Below, in pieces: positions 30,701 through 39,700 of a DNA stretch of 64,000 bases. The DNA comes from Ignelater luminosus (Eukaryota > Arthropoda > Insecta > Coleoptera > Elateridae). The translations under genes were made by a program, and so were the position numbers. Below the pieces are notes generated by a model, which saw only the letters and a program-made list of their open reading frames with translations, was not told where the DNA came from and searched no databases. The stretch covers positions 372,001 to 436,000 of the forward strand of contig VTPC01000634.1 in the NCBI GenBank assembly GCA_011009095.1, read 5' to 3'. The first letter of the stretch is position 1; each line of letters opens with the position of its first letter.

Positions 30701-32445
30701 TTTTGAGGTTAGGTGTTCTCAGAAAAACACAACTGCGACTGAGTTATGTTATTTTTAAATTTCCTCTTTATAAACCAATTAAAAACAATTTTTGTATTTG
30801 AATATTTGCATTTGCTCAAAAGATATTAAGAATAAATTATTCCCAGTGAACCAACCGGTATATTTAGATAATATATCAATGCATACAAAATATGAATAAA
30901 TAACGGGACTAAAGATACAAAAATAAACAAATATAAAAATAGAAATGAATATTTAAAGACTTGCAAATAATTACAAGAAATTTATTTAACAAAATTCCAA
31001 ATTTTTCTGATTTCAATTTTCAAAAGAAACAAAATAAAAAATAAAAATTCAGGTACTTTTCTGTGGTTTAGGATTTTCCCCCCACATAAATAAAAAAATT
31101 CTATTTCACAGAACTGTAATTTCCACTACTTTTGAATATTATCAGTTATTAGATGCACCAAGTTTATTTTTTCAGCATTACTATTTTGCAGTTTCTCTGG
31201 TTCAGAAAATAGACACGAATTAGATAACAATTTTTTTTATTCTTTAGCCAAAAAAAAGGAAATGGTACAGTATTTAGAGTATTTACAAAACATATACAGT
31301 TGGGAAATCCCAAGAGATAATGTTTCCTTGAAATGACATAAAGAATTCAAAGCTAAATTTTAAAAATAATTTTTAAAACTTTCCTTATACTGCGAGGAGC
31401 ATTTTTTTATTATATTGGTATAAATTCTTTCTGGTTAATACATGGGGATTTTTAAAAATATCCCAACCAAATACAAGTTTGTTTAAAATTGCAATTCCAG
31501 AAACGTCACATTATATTTAATTTAAAAAATACTACATTCAGATGTTATTTTTCAACTGTCTTATCAAGTACAAGTAACAAACGGTGGCTTTAAAAGTGTT
31601 ATACATGTATAAGGTATAATGCATATAACCCGAGTTTTTTTCACTCTAAAACAGGTACACCAAGTGGGAATTTTATAAACCTTAATTTAAATGTCATTTT
31701 TCCCCAATAGAGTTATGTATAATAATATTCTTCTCATTAATTAAATTAATAGCTAAATAGCTTTTAATAATGTAAAACAAAATCATTAAGTAGCTATTAA
31801 ATTGATACTTTTCAATAGAATAACAACATAACAAAAAAGCTAGGTTATGTTAAATCCATCACAACAACAATAACAACACTATAAATTGCACGATTTAAGA
31901 TTGCCATAAATTCCATATATGGCATAAATTTTTTATATATTTTAGGTAGATACTAATTAAATTTTGACTTTTATTTAAAATAGTTCTAGTTCCCTTCAGG
32001 GATATTTAAACGTATTATTTTATAATTTTATGTCGTAGAACATGAAATGTTCCAGAAACATTTGTGCCATTAGTTAGACAATATTTAACATAAACATTAT
32101 TTAAAAACCATTAGATCATTACAATACGCATAAAAACTTCTTCAAAGAAATACCTACATGATCTACGTTGATTTCTCCTTTGTACATGAATTCGACTAAG
32201 CATTTAATATCTACATATTTAACATCTTTCATAATGAGTATGGGATCTTTTTCTTCATATTGTGATAATATAGTATCAAAATATGTACTGCAAGCTGATA
32301 AAACTATTTTATGTGCTTTAAGTGTTTTTCCTTCGCATGCCAGTGTAACATCGCAGAATGCCTCCCTTTCTAATAGTTGTGAAAACATTGTTTGTAAATT
32401 TGAATGATGATATCTCCAACGTAAACAATACTGTTGAGGTAGCAT
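745..32445 (-). CDS. BTB/POZ, AT-hook and pipsqueak-type HTH transcription factor, four coding exons
   Basis: Coding exons on the minus strand are 32445-32158, 25351-24962, 18111-17735 and 1189-745. They join in frame (288+390+377+445 nt) into 499 residues. Residues about 20-120 form a BTB/POZ domain of the insect BTB-ttk type, with FCDVTLACEG, AHKIVLSACS and FEFMYKG-like landmarks; it mediates dimerisation. KRKRGRPP near residue 154 is an AT-hook for minor-groove binding. Residues about 307-345 (MDAIKTKNLEMKIAAELLGV) form a pipsqueak-like helix-turn-helix. A second, similar module (KLKRKEVTLFRAAEQLNVT) follows at about 361-392. The C-terminus is acidic, then Ser/Asn-rich. Together these indicate a nuclear sequence-specific regulator. 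All junctions have GT/AG; the exon 3/4 junction splits the Arg codon between the two HTH modules. The relatives are insect BTB-psq proteins such as pipsqueak, ribbon, bric-a-brac and Tkr, but I cannot say which, so no symbol is given. Extra alternative exons inside the very large introns cannot be excluded. Confidence 0.9.
1190..3439. other. Intron 3 of the BTB gene, 3' part
   Basis: Non-coding AT-rich sequence. It includes a short CAAC/CCAA tetranucleotide tract at about 1589-1611. I saw no transposon ends or conserved protein here. Confidence 0.5.
3440..6452 (+). mobile_element. Degenerate piggyBac-like transposon with TTAA duplications
   Basis: TTAA target duplications flank the element at 3440-3443 and 6449-6452. 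The termini are inverted 13-mers, CCCATTCACGGCC on the left and CCCATTAACGGCC (reverse complement) on the right, with one mismatch. A subterminal motif close to TTGATGCGAAAACGCAACATT recurs near 3459, inverted near 3800, and direct near 6298. Inside are pieces of a piggyBac-family transposase (DDE_Tnp_1_7) reading plus: an acidic N-terminus from about 4383, a block at 4646-4864 (frame broken near 4855), and a block at 5390-5878 with HRIFLDNFFSS and the MGGVDLHDN hallmark. A Cys-rich tail near 6130-6180 reads CRKCKSQTLCMCTKC before a stop. Frameshifts and stops make it inactive as it stands. It lies in intron 3 of the BTB gene, opposite to that gene's direction. Confidence 0.92.
4383..6183 (+). 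pseudogene. piggyBac-family transposase pseudogene
   Basis: Broken transposase reading frame inside the piggyBac element. In order: an acidic N-terminal segment from the ATG at 4383; an interruption at about 4566-4640 that could be a stop or a small intron; a segment carrying the DVAGTFQI block; a frame change near 4855; the catalytic-core part with FLDNFFSS and MGGVD; and a C-terminal cysteine-rich domain (CRKCKSQTLCMCTKC) ended by TGA. Intact family members run to about 550-600 residues and cut and paste at TTAA. Several frame breaks show this copy cannot encode a complete enzyme. Confidence 0.85.
6453..8299. other. Intron 3 of the BTB gene, between piggyBac and retroelement remnants
   Basis: AT-rich intronic sequence. 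I saw no conserved coding segment, RNA gene or transposon end. Confidence 0.4.
8300..8600 (+). mobile_element. Ty3/gypsy reverse transcriptase fragment (old remnant)
   Basis: A short plus-strand stretch around 8310-8470 translates to a piece resembling the reverse transcriptase of Ty3/gypsy LTR retrotransposons. The landmark is PFGLTNAPAVFQKAI at about 8396-8440, preceded by a segment like the family's QI...KTAFI...GHY block. Stops and frame changes follow at once. No LTRs, gag or integrase were recognised nearby, so this is an isolated decayed scrap. It lies just beside the R1-like LINE remnant. Confidence 0.65.
8660..10260 (-). mobile_element. 5'-truncated R1-like non-LTR retrotransposon remnant
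   Basis: Read on minus, 10242-9703 encodes an RT region with YRPLFMINKFRKLLKRLI, FRYRRGKSTVDAL, VALDVKNAFNSA and GVPQRSVLG, the usual finger and palm blocks of R1-clade LINEs. A stop follows. Near 9690 the catalytic block reads FEDD where FADD or YADD is expected. The thumb region is at 9540-9289 (TIKYLGIQFS), and the C-terminal zinc-knuckle region at 9091-8778 has CWYCPQVDTSEHTLF. Frame breaks separate the pieces. The endonuclease and ORF1 are missing, the usual 5' truncation of LINE copies. R1-clade assignment rests on these motifs; a close sister clade is possible. Confidence 0.85.
10261..14679. other. Intron 3 of the BTB gene, no recognised feature
   Basis: A long, very AT-rich stretch with only short chance reading frames of low complexity. 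No protein family, RNA gene or transposon terminus was recognised. The single 118-codon minus-strand frame near 13659-14015 looks like chance. Confidence 0.4.
14680..14795. repeat. Short foldback element
   Basis: Imperfect inverted arms of roughly 45 bp each. The innermost part is a perfect 12-bp pair, AACTTTTTGTGG and CCACAAAAAGTT, around a loop of about 20 bp. Outer arms share GTAAAA and TGTTTTATT blocks. It looks like an old MITE, but no target duplication was identified. Confidence 0.5.
15500..16421. mobile_element. Long-arm foldback MITE of the CAGTGTGTCCAAG family, complete copy
   Basis: A 922-bp element starting CAGTGTGTCCAAGATAAGGA and ending with its complement, flanked by TA at 15498-15499 and 16422-16423. 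The two arms are inverted copies of each other over about 420 bp with few mismatches and leave only a short central spacer. It has no coding capacity. Two other copies, at 21546 and ending at 51703, share the arm sequence and carry mariner-type transposase pieces, so this is most likely a non-autonomous derivative moved by that enzyme. It lies in intron 3 of the BTB gene. Confidence 0.9.
16422..17734. other. Intron 3 of the BTB gene, 5' part
   Basis: AT-rich intronic sequence adjoining the donor site of exon 3 (GTAACT, read on minus from 17734). No other feature was recognised. Confidence 0.4.
18378..18514. repeat. Foldback repeat, about 137 bp
   Basis: Inverted arms of about 60 bp. The outer ends are GTATTC and GAATAC, with shared AATATACTG blocks and an inner pair of GGAACACCA and TGGTGTTC. 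Divergence between the arms is noticeable. It lies in intron 2 of the BTB gene and is probably an old MITE. Confidence 0.55.
18515..19714. other. Intron 2 of the BTB gene, no recognised feature
   Basis: AT-rich non-coding sequence. No coding or repeat structure was recognised. Confidence 0.35.
19715..19933. mobile_element. TA-flanked MITE with about 42-bp inverted repeats
   Basis: Ends are ACATGCAATCATTAAAATTT and its inverted copy, with two mismatches over about 42 bp, flanked by TA at 19713-19714 and 19934-19935. The 219-bp element is non-coding. Its interior (CAACACATAA ... AAATAAGCTAAGACAT) resembles sequence near 23950-24075, suggesting a dispersed family. The TA target fits Tc1/mariner-mobilised MITEs. 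Confidence 0.8.
20525..21060. mobile_element. Foldback MITE of about 0.5 kb
   Basis: Large imperfect inverted arms. The left arm passes through TGACAACTGTCAACTAGAGA near 20640-20665; its counterpart is near 20950-20975. Both arms extend through a shared CAATGCAAA(A/G)TGGAGCG block inward and GTTAAAC outward. Arms of more than 150 bp at about 80 percent identity by eye surround a central spacer. Exact termini are uncertain, so the limits are approximate. No coding capacity. Confidence 0.7.
21546..22076 (+). mobile_element. Truncated copy of the CAGTGTGTCCAAG family with a transposase fragment
   Basis: It begins at CAGTGTGTCCAAGACAAGGA after TA at 21544-21545 and follows the left arm of the 15500 element for about 420 bp. 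Instead of the second arm it runs into a mariner-type transposase scrap at about 21985-22075. That scrap encodes the conserved WPARSPDLTPLDFF-type block with substitutions and frame breaks. The right end is missing. It links the arm sequence to a Tc1/mariner transposase. Confidence 0.8.
22077..23319. other. Intron 2 of the BTB gene with a small inverted repeat
   Basis: Mostly featureless AT-rich sequence. An imperfect inverted repeat with arms around 22620-22645 and 22685-22712 (GTTAACTAGAG against CTCTAGTTAAAC) may be a decayed MITE. Confidence 0.4.
23320..23511. mobile_element. TA-flanked 192-bp MITE
   Basis: Termini are CAGTGAACCAAACTAAATAT on the left and the inverted CAGTAAGCCAAAATAAATAT on the right. 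The match continues through ATGGGGCA for about 45 bp with several mismatches. TA flanks both sides (23318-23319 and 23512-23513). Non-coding, in intron 2 of the BTB gene. Confidence 0.82.
23640..23790 (+). mobile_element. Jockey/CR1-like reverse transcriptase scrap
   Basis: About 150 bp translating in plus to a decayed RT palm segment. A LGPLVFLIFI..LPDI-like block is followed by NLFTDDLKFQ, where FADDLK is usual. It resembles the RT of jockey/CR1-type LINEs and the fragment near 36900. No other part of the element was recognised. Confidence 0.6.
23949..24075. repeat. Diverged copy of the 19715 MITE interior
   Basis: It shares blocks such as AACACATAAACTA, GATTTGACAG and AATAAGCTAAGACAT, in the same order, with 19757-19880. 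The terminal inverted repeats are not recognisable here, so this is a decayed or partial family member. Confidence 0.5.
24076..24961. other. Intron 2 of the BTB gene, 5' part
   Basis: No feature recognised apart from the GTAAGT donor of exon 2 at its right end (minus strand, 24961). Confidence 0.35.
25352..27194. other. Intron 1 of the BTB gene, 3' part
   Basis: Very AT-rich sequence with many homopolymeric A and T runs. No repeat or coding feature was recognised. Confidence 0.35.
27195..27691. mobile_element. TA-flanked foldback MITE, 497 bp
   Basis: The left end is CAGTGTGTTCATTCAAAAAC; the inverted right end reads TAGTGTGTTCATTTTGAAAC. TA dinucleotides flank at 27193-27194 and 27692-27693. 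The arms pair over most of each half; the central pair is AACTTTCAATC-like. Non-coding. The CAGTGTGT start resembles the 15500 family, but the sequence behind it differs, so it is a separate family. Confidence 0.8.
28043..28721. mobile_element. Foldback MITE of about 680 bp
   Basis: The right terminus, inverted, reads CAGTGTGTCTTAAACTTGAG; the left reads CAATGTGTCCCAAATTCGCG. Shared blocks continue inward for about 150 bp (GACTCA/GGCTCATC, TGCCTATTTTGAAA, TTTTTTCAAAAAAGTT). TA follows the right end; the left TA has been lost. No coding potential. Same TA-target style as its neighbours. Confidence 0.75.
28979..29830. repeat. Repeat pair and small foldback in intron 1 of the BTB gene
   Basis: The unit CAGGTTATAAACATAACCTA occurs at about 28981 and again at about 29780. 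Both copies are followed by similar sequence (GTTTTGTTGA or GTTCTGTTGA, then GATTAGGTATT). Between them, 29055-29167 is a near-perfect foldback, with arms TACCTCTGACAGCTATTTTT and their inverted copy (one mismatch in 24). These look like decayed copies of one dispersed repeat plus a small MITE. Confidence 0.6.
29831..32157. other. Intron 1 of the BTB gene, 5' part
   Basis: AT-rich, no recognised gene or transposon. It begins (minus strand) with the GTAGGT donor of exon 1 at 32157. Confidence 0.35.
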
Positions 32446-33775
32446 TTTGTTGTGTTTAGGTTTTCTTGGTTAGATTGAAAACTTAAAACAAACACACACT
32501 GCACAAAACTCCACCGCGACTTCTTTTAAGGCGAAACACGCCTTATCTGTTTACAAAAAAAATGTGAGTCACCTTTTTTACAACTTCAAAATACTTGAAA
32601 TAATCAATACTTGCACATTTTTCAATTCTTTCGAAATTCCATGTTTTGATTTGCACAACTGTTGTAAACACGATGTAAGAGCACTTTCACAGTTAAAATT
32701 TACAGTTTTCACTAGTTATTTTACACTGCCTCTTCTAAAAATTTGGAGACGCGTACGTACTGTTCAGTCATTTGGAAATTTCCAACAAAAAATGTGTCCC
32801 TATTAGTTTTTTATGAATCAGTGAGCCAATAGAAACCACGTAAGACCCCTATAAACCATGTATAGTCCGTAAAATTCGCCGGGCCAAGCCTTAAAGGCTA
32901 AATCAATATCCTTACGTCTTAAAATTTCACGAATATAAAATCTTGGAATTCTATATATTTTCAAGTTTCTATTCGTACACTTGTCAAAACGCAAACGCGG
33001 AAGAAATTCTAAAAACAACTAACTTATTAGGCTAAACTAACGGCATCGAGGAGCAAGAAACGCAGATCAAAAGGGGGTCAAAAATTGAGTTGACTGTACT
33101 AAGGCCTTTCATATTTATTTTTATAAACTTGGGAATTTTTTACGTCCTGGGAAAAGAAACAGAAAACGCGTGAAGTTCAATGATCTCACCAATTTAGAAA
33201 ATTTACTATTCTCGTTTCAAAACAATTCTCAAACACGTTTACACCAACCCGTTTACAATTCTTTCGTTATTATTTACCTAAATATTTAAAATTTAAGAAC
33301 GAATTTCTTTCTTAGTACAGTCTATATCAAGAATTCTTGGAATGTCTTACGTTTTTACTTGACCTTGCATTTCTTTTGCGTTTTTTACACAATTTTCAAA
33401 CGCGCTTTTACGAAAATATTCAACTAAAAAATATTAACTTTTGAATGAGAACGTTAGTATTTAGCGCTACAACTACTACGATTATTCAAAAACATGTTCA
33501 AAATATTACTGAAAACAAAAATGTGAAAGCATTCGCAATTCATTATTGGGAAAAACAACAGAAATACCAATATTTAGTGACTTTTAATTCCATATTATGG
33601 CTACAATTAAGAAAAATTACATTTTCCATTTCTGTCTTTGTCGTTTTTATCAGTTTTTTTTTCTGTTCGAAGTTTGAGGTTATGTTTGGTTGTTGACATG
33701 ATTTATATGCGATCGTAGTTTGCATGCCGTACGGTTTATTTACTATAAAAATACGAAAGACTAACAAATTTAATT
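32446..33775. promoter_or_regulatory. Shared upstream region of the divergent BTB gene and PRPF4
   Basis: 1.3 kb separate the start codons of two divergently transcribed genes, so both 5' UTRs and promoters should lie here. CG dinucleotides look commoner than in nearby introns (for example around 32750-33060). I cannot assign a TATA box or transcription start by eye. Upstream non-coding exons of either gene are possible. Confidence 0.5.
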
Positions 33776-36700
33776 ATGTCGGACGATGATGAAGTTCCAT
33801 ATGTTAAAAAACCTCGAACTATTCATTATGGTTCTTTAGAAGATGGAGAAAAAGTGAGACTTGAAACAGCAAATGAGGACAACAATGAAGATGCAACTGC
33901 AAAAGATGCAACACAAAATGCACCTCAAATACATATATCTAATGGTAATATAATGCTGTTTTATTTTAATTACGAATTCTTAGTGTGATAGCTTTATTAT
34001 TTTGTTTTTTATAGAGTATATGGAATTGGAGGAGACAATATCGAAAGAGAAACAAGCATTACTAGAGGAATTTGAAAGACGCAAAAAAGCTAGATCGATA
34101 AATGTTTCTACGGATGATGCAGAAGTAAAAAGAAATTTAAGACAGTTAGGAGAACCTATTTGTTTATTTGGTGAAGGACCAGCTGATAGAAGAAATCGAT
34201 TACGGGATATTTTGTCGTGGTAAATTGTTATTTTTGATCTTTTACTGTATTTGAATTGAATAGGTGCTGTTTTATTTTTTGATAAGCATAATAATCTATT
34301 TCAAACTTAGAATTGAGTATTTAAGAAATTAGTTTCAATACTGCTTTGTACATACCTATGCTTGAATTTATAACTTCAATTCAAAAATACTAATAGTGAG
34401 AAAAATTACAGTAACCTTTGTCAACTTAGACAGTAATGTAATATGCTGCATGAACAGTGTTATAATATTTACAAAAAGAGGAGCAGTTTCTGAAAAGTTG
34501 TTGATAAAAAAGGAATACTATCGGTCTCCCTGAAAGTATGTTTTATAATGTTATTGTCAGTGAGAATAACCAAATCTTTTTGCAAAATATTTTTTTTCAG
34601 TTTATAGCAACAAATCCATCAGCAGAATTCCAGAAATGAAATACAATAATCGAGTTGATATATCTATATACTCTATTGATATTAAAGAACTTATTGATAA
34701 TGTTATGAGAATTCCTGATAGAGTGTCATGTGTGGACTTGATGGTATTTTATTGTACTTATTAAAGCAATGTATACAGGGTGAATTTTAAATTGCATGTA
34801 ATCTGTCACCACGTGAATTTACATCAAGATCTGAGTCAAAAATTAAATATAATTCTAGCCATAAATCCATAGTTTTTAAAATATGATCAATTAAAAGTTT
34901 TTAAAGTTGACAATGCTACGTAATATTTTACTGGGGTTGTTGGTTGCAAAGTTGCTGTTTTTCATAAATGATTTCATAGCAACAGCAATGCAATATTGCA
35001 ACATCTTTTTAATGATTCTACAGTGAAGATTTAACAGTAATGAGAAGCAGATTACAGGTACACTATTAAGAATAAAACAAATATATGACCGAATGTTTCT
35101 TTTTATTACTCAAAATACAAATAATTGTAACTATTTTGTTTTAATTATTAAAAAAAAGAAATTTTAATAAGAATTAGGAATGTTAATAACTTTGTAATGA
35201 AGAAATTTTTGTCAAAATTGTAGTAGAATTTCTTTCTCAGTTTGTGATATATAATGTGTACAGAAAGTATGGAATAAATTGTATATCTCCCAAGCTAAAA
35301 ATAATTTAAAAAACTCTGTGGACATGTCAATCTTTATTTGAAATTGTCCATCTTTTCCTGCATTTTATACAGTTTTGACATCATCAGTATTTTGGTGATG
35401 ACGTCATCATTATATTTTTTAAATAGAACGCCCTGTATATTCTTCCATTTTTGGGTTCTACTTGAATAGACGATTTCAAAAATGTAGCATATCTAGGGTC
35501 TAAAGTTGTTAAGTTGGCAGATATGGTCATTTCAAGAATGGGCAATTTCAAATAAAAATCGACGTGTTCACAGAATTTTTAAAATTATTCTTAGCTTGGG
35601 AGATATAGAGTTTATTCCATACTTTCTGTACCCACTGTAGAATAAACATGGTGTACATATTATCTGCCATTTTAAATACACCTTGTATTATGAGATCAAT
35701 AAGTAAAGGTGTCTTGATAGCCTTTGGACAGTAAAACGTATTTCTATGACTGAAACATGCGAGAAATCGAATTGACATTTTTATTGTAATTTTAAAGAAA
35801 AGTTGTAAATGTCAAACAAGCTACACAAATAACCTAATATATCAAACTAACAATGCATCTTTACAAAAACTATTGGAAATGCTCAACCTATGCATGTTTT
35901 GTGCGTTAATAAAGCCATCAAGGTGAAACCAAGCCTCTTTCGAAAAAAATGTCACATCCTGCAAATTACGGCAAATTGTCATTGTTGAGGTTGTTTCTAA
36001 ACCACTGACAATAAGCTACCCTTTTATTATAATCGGGTGGTAACAAATCCTGGTACATTTGTAATTTATAAGGATACAATTCAAGGTCTCCTTGTAAAAT
36101 ATTTCTAATAATTGTGCTACCCTCTTTACGGAACTTGTTGGTTCATCATCTCATTGGCTCTAATATAAGGCCTACCACTCTTCCATTTATTGCTTATTGG
36201 TCCTATCTCTCTAAAACAGTTTACGGTTCCTATTAATTGTTTTCTGAACTGATTTGCATTTAAAAATGCATTTGGAAATCTTTGGATAAACTCCATACAG
36301 CAAGTACCATTTGGTTATTGTCGATCATTTCGATATATGTTTCTAGAAGAAGCTTTTTCTGTTCTTGTATCAACGTCTTGGCTTGACGTTTATGTTTGGG
36401 GAGATTTGATATTTGTATGCAAAATTAAAAGAAAAGACAAACTGTTTTAGTTTCACAGTCGACCAAGATGCCTTTACTTATTGATCTCATAATATTTACT
36501 TTAGCAAAACCTATTAATCAAATCTTTAATGTTGCTTTGCATTGTCATTTTTTCTGAACTCTGGAAGCATAACTTTCTCAAACTAATTTACAAATCAGGA
36601 AACCAAGATGATGTGAAAAACTACCGTGCTGTATGCATCCAGTCTGAAATTCCAAAAATTCTTGATTGTTTAATGACTAAGAAATTATCCTGAAATTTTA

Positions 36701-39700
36701 GATTTACAACTAAACCCTCAACAACATGACTTCAATTGGGAAATAGATGGCAACTAATTTAGCACTCTAATTACCTAGCATTTTGTGGAGGATTGATCAC
36801 AGGCTGACTACCTATTCGAACTTTTCAAAGGCCTTATTATTTAATTTGTTTGTCATGGACAGGGAACGTATTATAAAAACCTCTAATTCCTTGATGTTTG
36901 CAGATGATCTAAAAATCTTCAAAATTATTGAAAGACGACTTGATGCTGAACTTCTGCAAGAAGACTTAAATGCATTGTCTCAATGGTGTATTGATAAATG
37001 CCATAAAATAACTTTTTCAAGAATTAATAACTCTTATCATTTTTTAATATAAAATAAATAATGTCAGCCTACATGTTACAAATAATATCAGAGACTTGGA
37101 AGTCAAATTTGATTCCAAATTATCCTTTAATCTACACATTAACAATATCATCCCTAAATCTTTGAAAATTTAGGTTTTGTTTTAAGAAGAATTAATGACT
37201 TCTCTTTATGCTCATTGAACTTGGCGTACTGTACCCTAGTGCATTCTACTTTGTAATGCAATTGGGTAATTTGGAATCCTAATTACAATCTTTATGTTCA
37301 TATAATCAAGGGAGTACAAGAGAAATTTCTGCGTTATTGTGCTTATAAGATAGGATTTGTTCAAGACAACTACGAATATCATGATGTTTTAAATTATTTA
37401 AATTACCAACGTTGGAACCTTGAAGAATAAAAAAAATCTGATGTATCTATACAAAATTCTTAATAATATTACATACTGTCCACTACTCTTGGAGTTAGTT
37501 GAGTTTATAAAAATTGCCAGTCGGCCCATATCACCACACGTGCTACGCATGCAATAACTCTTGGTATGGCCCTCACTATAAGAATAAAATATTCAAGAGT
37601 GCAAGATATCTCCCCGAAACACTTCCATCGACCACCTGACTGCAATTTTTCTATGTTATACCATCAAATCCAATTTTCAAGTACAAGGAGTGCTTTTTCG
37701 AAAAAAGGGCGTATTATACTTTTGACACATTTTTACCTTTTCTTTACGATGGTTAAGGTTTTGAGTCGATAGGATGTACCGTTCCAGTACGACTGAAGAA
37801 AAACCAAGAATAACGAATTCACACGAAGTTTTAAAACTTCCTATGTCCAAAGTTCTTCCGGCCATTTTAACTGAATTTAGAAACAAAATACACACTGGTT
37901 GGGGAGAGCTACTTGCCGAATCTCAGCATTAATCATCAAAAAATAATGGTACTAGAAGGGAAAGAAGGGGAATGGCACCCCCCCTAGGTTTCAACAGCCT
38001 TTTTGGAAAGATTCAGAATTTGTGTATAGAATCATGTATAGGTCATCCCTAGCTCAAAGGGTGCCCCCTCCAGGGCTGTGTTGCACCATTTTCAGTTTTT
38101 TGCGTCTTCAACCTAGAAGATGACCTTATAAAGCCCATTTTTTTATTACAGAATTTAGAGAGGGCTTTGATTTTACCAATTCTTTTACAGAGTACAACAA
38201 AACATATAGCAAATTCAGGTTTATAACCTAAAAACTCATAATTATTTATACAAATGACAGACCCCTAACTTAGTGCTTAGTAATTTTTAGTAAAGCTTCA
38301 AAGTACACTGTTACAAAATATTATGTCAAAATATACTCTACATTCTATAATATAAAAATGTATTGCAGGAAGAAAGTTTTTTGTTTCCCATTTCACAGTG
38401 CATCAAAGTGTTACAACTAGTATGTTTTTCTAGGAACTCCGATAATTGTCCAAAAAGGTCCAAAAGAAGGCAAATTATGCTTTTTGTTCTAATCAACCCC
38501 AAAAAGCGAGAGGACGCCACCCAAGCTTGTTATCCTGATGGTGCTCTTTATAGTTTAAAAAAGATTCCAGCTTGATCAGGCCATAATTTACAAATCTTTT
38601 AAGTGGCGTGCCTTGGGGAAAAGTGCGGAGTTAATTGAATCGAGTTGGGGTTTCTTGAGTGGAGATAAACATTCCCAGAACATAAATCTTGAATTTATGT
38701 TGATCAGACTATTCGGACGGTTTTGATGAAGATTGTGAAATTCATACATTTCCCAAACGGTGTTTTTTTGGGAGTTTCAGAATTTTTTGGTTTTTCATCG
38801 GACTTTTTCTCCTATCCCGCGATAGTACTTGCGAAGCTGTGTCAATCGGCGAAAATCAGACTCCCGTAGCCCTTATAGTTTCTGAGCTATGAACCCTGCT
38901 TGGTTTGGACTGTCGTGCCCTCCACCTATTCTCGAGTTATTCTGACTTTTCGTTTTCAAAAAGTGCAAAATTTCCAACTTTGACTCCCTTTGCTGTCCTC
39001 CTATTGGGTGATTAATGAAAAGTCGCTAGGAACCGACTCGCTATCGACCGGCCCTAGTCTCGTCCAAATACAAGAGATGTCATAATATTTATATAAGAAG
39101 AGTGTAAAGTGAAGTTTTTTGAACAAAATAATTAAGAACAGCTTTTGACGGCAGATTAAAAAATGAAGTTGGCCAAGATCATAGTTGCGTATCATGAATT
39201 CATTGTAGCATTGATACAGCTTTATAACATCGATATGTCAAATTTATTGCAAATATTTATAATTGTAAACTTTTGACACTGACGAGTTGTAAACTGCCAA
39301 CTTTACAGACAGTCGTGCAAAAAAATATGTATATTATTTTATACTTATGGTGAGTATGTGATGAAAAATAATTAATCCCATACAAGCACATTCTGATGAT
39401 GTTTTCAAAGTCCCTTTTCATTACACAAGTTATGAATGAAACAAGTGAGCATAACTATATATACACGCAAGTTTTACTAAACTAACTAACCACCGTTGAG
39501 ATTTAGGAGAAACTTTTTGGTTCCTCCTTTTACGTTTTTTGTTTTTCCCATAATTGTCTGAATTATTCAGAAAATTTAGAACAACTTTGTGGGACCGAGT
39601 TATTCTCCAAGTAATTTTGCTAAATACAGCAAAATTGCATGTGGTGCTATAGTTATGCTCTTGAGTATAATACCTAGTATTGCCATAAGTCTGGACAGAA

